Shown here: positions 26,554-29,452 of the stretch, piece after piece
Layout of the letters: each line of letters opens with the position of its first letter
Numbering within the stretch: the stretch's first letter is position 1
Assembly (NCBI GenBank): GCA_001839685.1
Contig: MLAK01000526.1
Span: 82,147-111,598, forward strand
From: Tritrichomonas foetus
Taxonomy: Eukaryota > Parabasalia > Tritrichomonadida > Tritrichomonadidae
Direction of reading: 5' to 3'
DNA: 29,452 nt
Notes under the pieces: generated by a model
Databases searched by the model: none
The model's input: the letters and a program-made list of their open reading frames with translations, nothing else
Told to the model about the DNA's origin: nothing
Made by a program: the position numbers and the translations under genes

Positions 26554-27431
26554 TTTCTGCTGTTGAGAAGTTAAGAGTAATGACTTGTTCGAATTTTCTA
26601 AAAAAATTCTGTTGTTACACACAAAATATAGTTGACTTAACAAATTATTCCGAAAAATTCTATATCTCATTGTCTTTTATACAAAATTGTGAGGAATATT
26701 ATATATCATCTGTGAATTGGAATATGGCAATGACATAAAATTTTTAATTCATTTTTTTTTTTCAATGTGTGTGTATATATGAGTATTTTCAGTTAGGAAA
26801 ACTGACTTAGTCTGTTTCTCATTTGCTTTCATTTGTTTCACTTGAAAACGAAGTTCAGTATTAATAAAAAATTAGCTGGGTCAAGAATTCTTTGAAAGCT
26901 TTTTACGTCAAGTACTTGACTTCTGTTAAGACATCTAATTGAGTTTAAATATGAATTTATATTCAACTTTAAGCAATTGTATTCATTTTCCTATTTATCA
27001 AAGCTGGTCATTCATCACAACATCGAATGAGTTCAAAAGAATGGATAAGACAAAATTTTTGTATCTAGAAATACAAACTCATATAGAAGATTCCATAATT
27101 ACAATCTCACACATAGTCAATGAATCCAATCAATTTATTTCCTGCGAAATAAAAATTTTGGTATATGGTGCAAATAAAAGATTCATCATGTAAAATGTTA
27201 GACAAATTAACAGTGAAAATAGTTGTATTCTAAGAAATTTCCTTGATATTCAAGGTTTCAACTCTAATGAATAAAAGAGATTTTGAATAATGATAAGAAG
27301 TTACATTATGATGGTTGATTTTGAATGATGGGACAAAAGACCGGAATTATTGTTTCTCTTTAAAAGCTCAACAAATTTAGATGCCTTCCACAAAAATTGA
27401 GAGAAAATAATTTTCGTTAATATTAATTGTT
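26554..27431. other. Region between the PLAC8 genes, with palindromes
   Basis: About 880 bp. It carries a 6-bp hairpin TCAGTT-AGGAA-AACTGA (26789-26805), a 10-bp palindrome AAGAATTCTT (26883-26892) and a perfect 14-bp palindrome GTCAAGTACTTGAC (26907-26920), all upstream of copy 1 and possibly binding sites for its expression. A plus-strand frame of about 80 codons ending at 27193 has no recognisable features and is not annotated as a gene. Confidence 0.5.
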
Positions 27432-27945
27432 TTAGGCATAAGGATTATTATTAGGGTATATTAATGGTTTGTTGAGTGTAATATCATGCATTGGTACCTC
27501 ATTTCTGCCATATGCAAAATTACTAGGAGCTCCATATCCTGAGTTACTGCTAAATCCAGAATTACTACTATCCATTCCATGATCGCGAAATTGAGGTGTC
27601 GAGAAATTTCCTCTAGACTGTTGACTCCATGTCTGTTTACATGTAGCTTTGATTTTTTTGAGTTCTCGTAAATCTTGTGATAATGCACAACATGGACAAC
27701 ACATGTAGGCACAACAGTCACAACATAATGATTCTTCCATCCCTCGAATGTGACGAATGTTTGCTTTAATAAATAATCCATAATTCCAACAATGACAACA
27801 TCTTGTGCTTTCACCTCGAACTTCTGCCCATGCAGTTGCTTTTGCTGCGTTATAACAACAGTAAGCGTAACAACATGATTCACAATCAGAACAACATCCA
27901 CATAAGGATGCTTCAAATTCTCCTGTTCGACATTCTTCTGTGAAG

Positions 27946-27953
<8 letters not shown>
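27432..27953 (-). CDS. PLAC8-family cysteine-rich protein, copy 2
   Basis: The product is 173 residues (MMPFTEECRTGEF onward). Its PLAC8 core (residues 7-98) has the same Cys pattern as the neighbouring copy, and 278 bp of DNA are identical between them. The C-terminal third differs: copy 2 is Ser/Gly/Asn/Tyr-rich (SSNSGFSSNSGYGAPSNF). Both proteins keep a terminal pattern with Asp, then P-L-x-YP and a final Tyr-containing tail. That conserved end may be functional, for example for sorting or interaction, which is inference. Tandem PLAC8 copies fit local duplication followed by gene conversion. The 5' leader is exceptional: immediately upstream of the ATG is a run of 24 A with TCA at its start. 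The stop reads TAAA. Confidence 0.87.
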
Positions 27954-27976
<23 letters not shown>

Positions 27977-27979
27977 TGA
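27954..27979 (-). promoter_or_regulatory. All-A leader with TCA initiator in front of PLAC8 copy 2
   Basis: On the minus strand the sequence is TTTCA followed directly by A residues up to the ATG: 24 bases plus the A of the ATG. If transcription starts at the A of TCA, as in other trichomonad genes, the whole 5' UTR would be adenosines. Homopolymer length may be misread by sequencing. Confidence 0.55.
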
Positions 27980-29189
27980 AATAAAGCCAATATTGATTAT
28001 GACCATTTTTGTGTATTCAATTTTTGATGAAAGTGTCACTCTAACACAAAAGATTTGATGGCTTTAGTTCATTTCAGAAGATCCTAATAATTTTTCAATG
28101 AACATACTTATTGTCTTTTATTGAAATGATTTATTTCATAAGAAAAAATGAATCTTTAATAATTTTTTCAATTCATTGTGGATATTTTTGAACGTGATAC
28201 GAACAAGATATCTTTCCTTCTAATTAATGATATATTTTAGAACACAAAGAATACCCCACATGAGAGCAATCAGCTATCCAATCCACTTTTTTCTCCAAAA
28301 TGAAAATTCATATATCAACAAATTATGAATCTCAATTTCCATTATCATCATTGATGTTACGATCAGTATCCATAAATTTCGTTTTTTACATGGAGTATGA
28401 TTATAGATAGATATTATTATTGAAGAATCAATCGGGATTCTAATAACTTCAATGTTTTTCGATTTGGCTTAGTCATTTAATAAAATTCAAATTAAATATT
28501 ATGCTGGTTCTGTCACACACATATTATTACTAATTTCGAGTGTCACTCAACCAAACCCAATTTTTGACATATTTTTTTCTCATTCATTTTTCTATTGTCA
28601 TATGAATTTCTTTCTCAAAATATAAGGTTCTTCCATCACTATTACATGGTGAAATAATTCATTCAGATAACATCATTTTCTTCTTTAATATGGTTCATGT
28701 TTATCATGGAAAATACATTTGTCATTCGAATGATTATTTTTCAAATTCTAATCCAATAAATCATCAATTATCAAACAAAAAGAAATTAAAGATTCTTTTC
28801 ATTCATTTTTTTATGAAGTTTACGCATCCTATTCACATTGATATAATCAAAATCCCATAATTATGAAATATAAGACTATTCTCCATTGATCAAAAAAGAT
28901 ATTTTTATCTATCCTATGATTTCTTACCAATCTTTTTTTGAAATGAATTTCGTTTTGGAAACACAAAATATTCTTGGTGCAATTACTTTTTAAGAGCCTT
29001 TTTGGCTATTCGTATATGATTAATTTAAAGTATTCCTTTTTATATATGCTATCGAGAAATTACATTGAGATGATTGCGAATTTTATTGGGAGTTTTTTAT
29101 TGTAAACGACATGTTTCTCAAATTTGAAAAAACTCATAGAACAAATGTCATTTTTTTGAAAAAATCAGCCTTGATATTTCAAATTAATT
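27980..29189. other. Long AT-rich region, no gene seen
   Basis: About 1.2 kb without any supported ORF on either strand and without a recognised tRNA, rRNA or snRNA. Composition is uniformly AT-rich with short A/T runs. No transposon ends were recognised. Confidence 0.6.
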
Positions 29190-29329
29190 GGATTGTACCA
29201 GATTCCCCATGGGAATTCCACACGAAGGTCAATTATTTCAACCTTTGTGAAGGGGAGTAGGATTGTACCAGATTCCCCATGGGAATTCCACACGAAGGTC
29301 AATTATTTCAACCTTTGTGAAGGGGAGTA
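29190..29329. repeat. Perfect 70-bp tandem duplication, possible structured RNA
   Basis: 29190-29259 and 29260-29329 are identical 70-bp units, clearly more GC-rich than the surroundings. Within each unit a 9-bp stem CACGAAGGT/ACCTTTGTG (with one G-U pair as RNA) closes an 11-nt loop, and an outer TTCCCC/GGGGAG stem can form around it. No tRNA B box is seen. A non-coding RNA element, a protein-binding module or a recent neutral duplication are all possible. Confidence 0.85.
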
Positions 29330-29452
29330 ATTATTATATAAAAGAAAAAGTTGCTTCATGTGGAGCGTTTTCAATATCATTTTCGAGATTTTGAATTGTC
29401 TAAAAAATATGTTTTGAATACTATTCCTTATTATAGGAAAAAGTTAAAGTCA
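29330..29452. other. Right edge of the window
   Basis: About 120 bp starting with a TATATAAAAG string directly after the 70-bp repeats. It could be the start of a promoter whose gene lies beyond the window; nothing else can be supported. Confidence 0.3.

Noticed and set aside
26939..27193. Plus-strand open frame of about 80 codons between the two PLAC8 genes
   Set aside because: It begins with TTG, the first ATG is four codons in, composition is that of the AT-rich spacer and no domain or convincing initiator is visible. A real small gene cannot be fully excluded.
29190..29329. 70-bp units as tandem tRNAs (similar length)
   Set aside because: There is no D-arm/T-arm consensus and no anticodon stem at the expected place; the main stem has an 11-nt loop in the wrong position.

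Overview
The window looks like nuclear DNA from a trichomonad-type protist (Parabasalia); Tritrichomonas or a close relative is my best guess. The evidence is AT-rich intergenic DNA, fifteen protein genes each read as one uninterrupted frame, TAA and TGA used as ordinary stops, and a large share of charged, Asn/Glu/Lys-rich proteins. There is also an ankyrin gene of trichomonad style, and many genes carry a TCA-type initiator a few bases before the ATG. I saw no tRNA or rRNA gene, no transposase and no bacterial-type operon. The species name is inference.

Layout. 1-60 is the edge of a 20-bp minisatellite. 209-1282 (-) is a leucine-rich-repeat protein divergent from an ankyrin-type gene (1430-2761, +). 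That gene is followed by four ankyrin repeats each cut off by a stop-containing linker (2762-3388). 3835-4797 (+) is a coiled-coil protein, convergent with a clear serine palmitoyltransferase catalytic subunit (5409-6824, -). 7529-9040 (-), a disordered protein, and 9173-10039 (+), a Tan1/THUMPD1-like tRNA acetylation adaptor, share a 132-bp divergent promoter. A perfect 376-bp duplication around a single N (9924-10676) is almost certainly an unmerged contig overlap.

10818-20362 holds five consecutive minus-strand genes: a disordered Lys-rich protein; a 687-residue protein with a duplicated novel domain and a Ser/His-rich tail; a VPS9-domain Rab exchange factor; a long coiled coil; and an IQ-motif protein with an Asn/Glu-rich repeat. 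Two plus-strand genes follow: an array of about eight degenerate EF-hand units (21106-23475) and a 760-residue protein ending in what I read as a CKK (CAMSAP-type microtubule minus-end) domain (23646-25928). Two PLAC8 cysteine-rich genes (26029-26553 and 27432-27953, both -) share an identical 278-bp core. The last 1.5 kb has no gene but contains a perfect 70-bp tandem duplication that can fold as RNA.

The genes do not form one pathway. Loose themes are membrane lipid and trafficking (SPT, VPS9, PLAC8), cytoskeleton and calcium signalling (CKK, IQ, EF-hand-like, coiled coils) and tRNA modification (Tan1). The items most worth following are the CKK protein, the duplicated domain in the Ser/His-rich protein, the regularly interrupted ankyrin repeats, the gene-converted PLAC8 pair with its all-A leader, and the 70-bp structured repeat.
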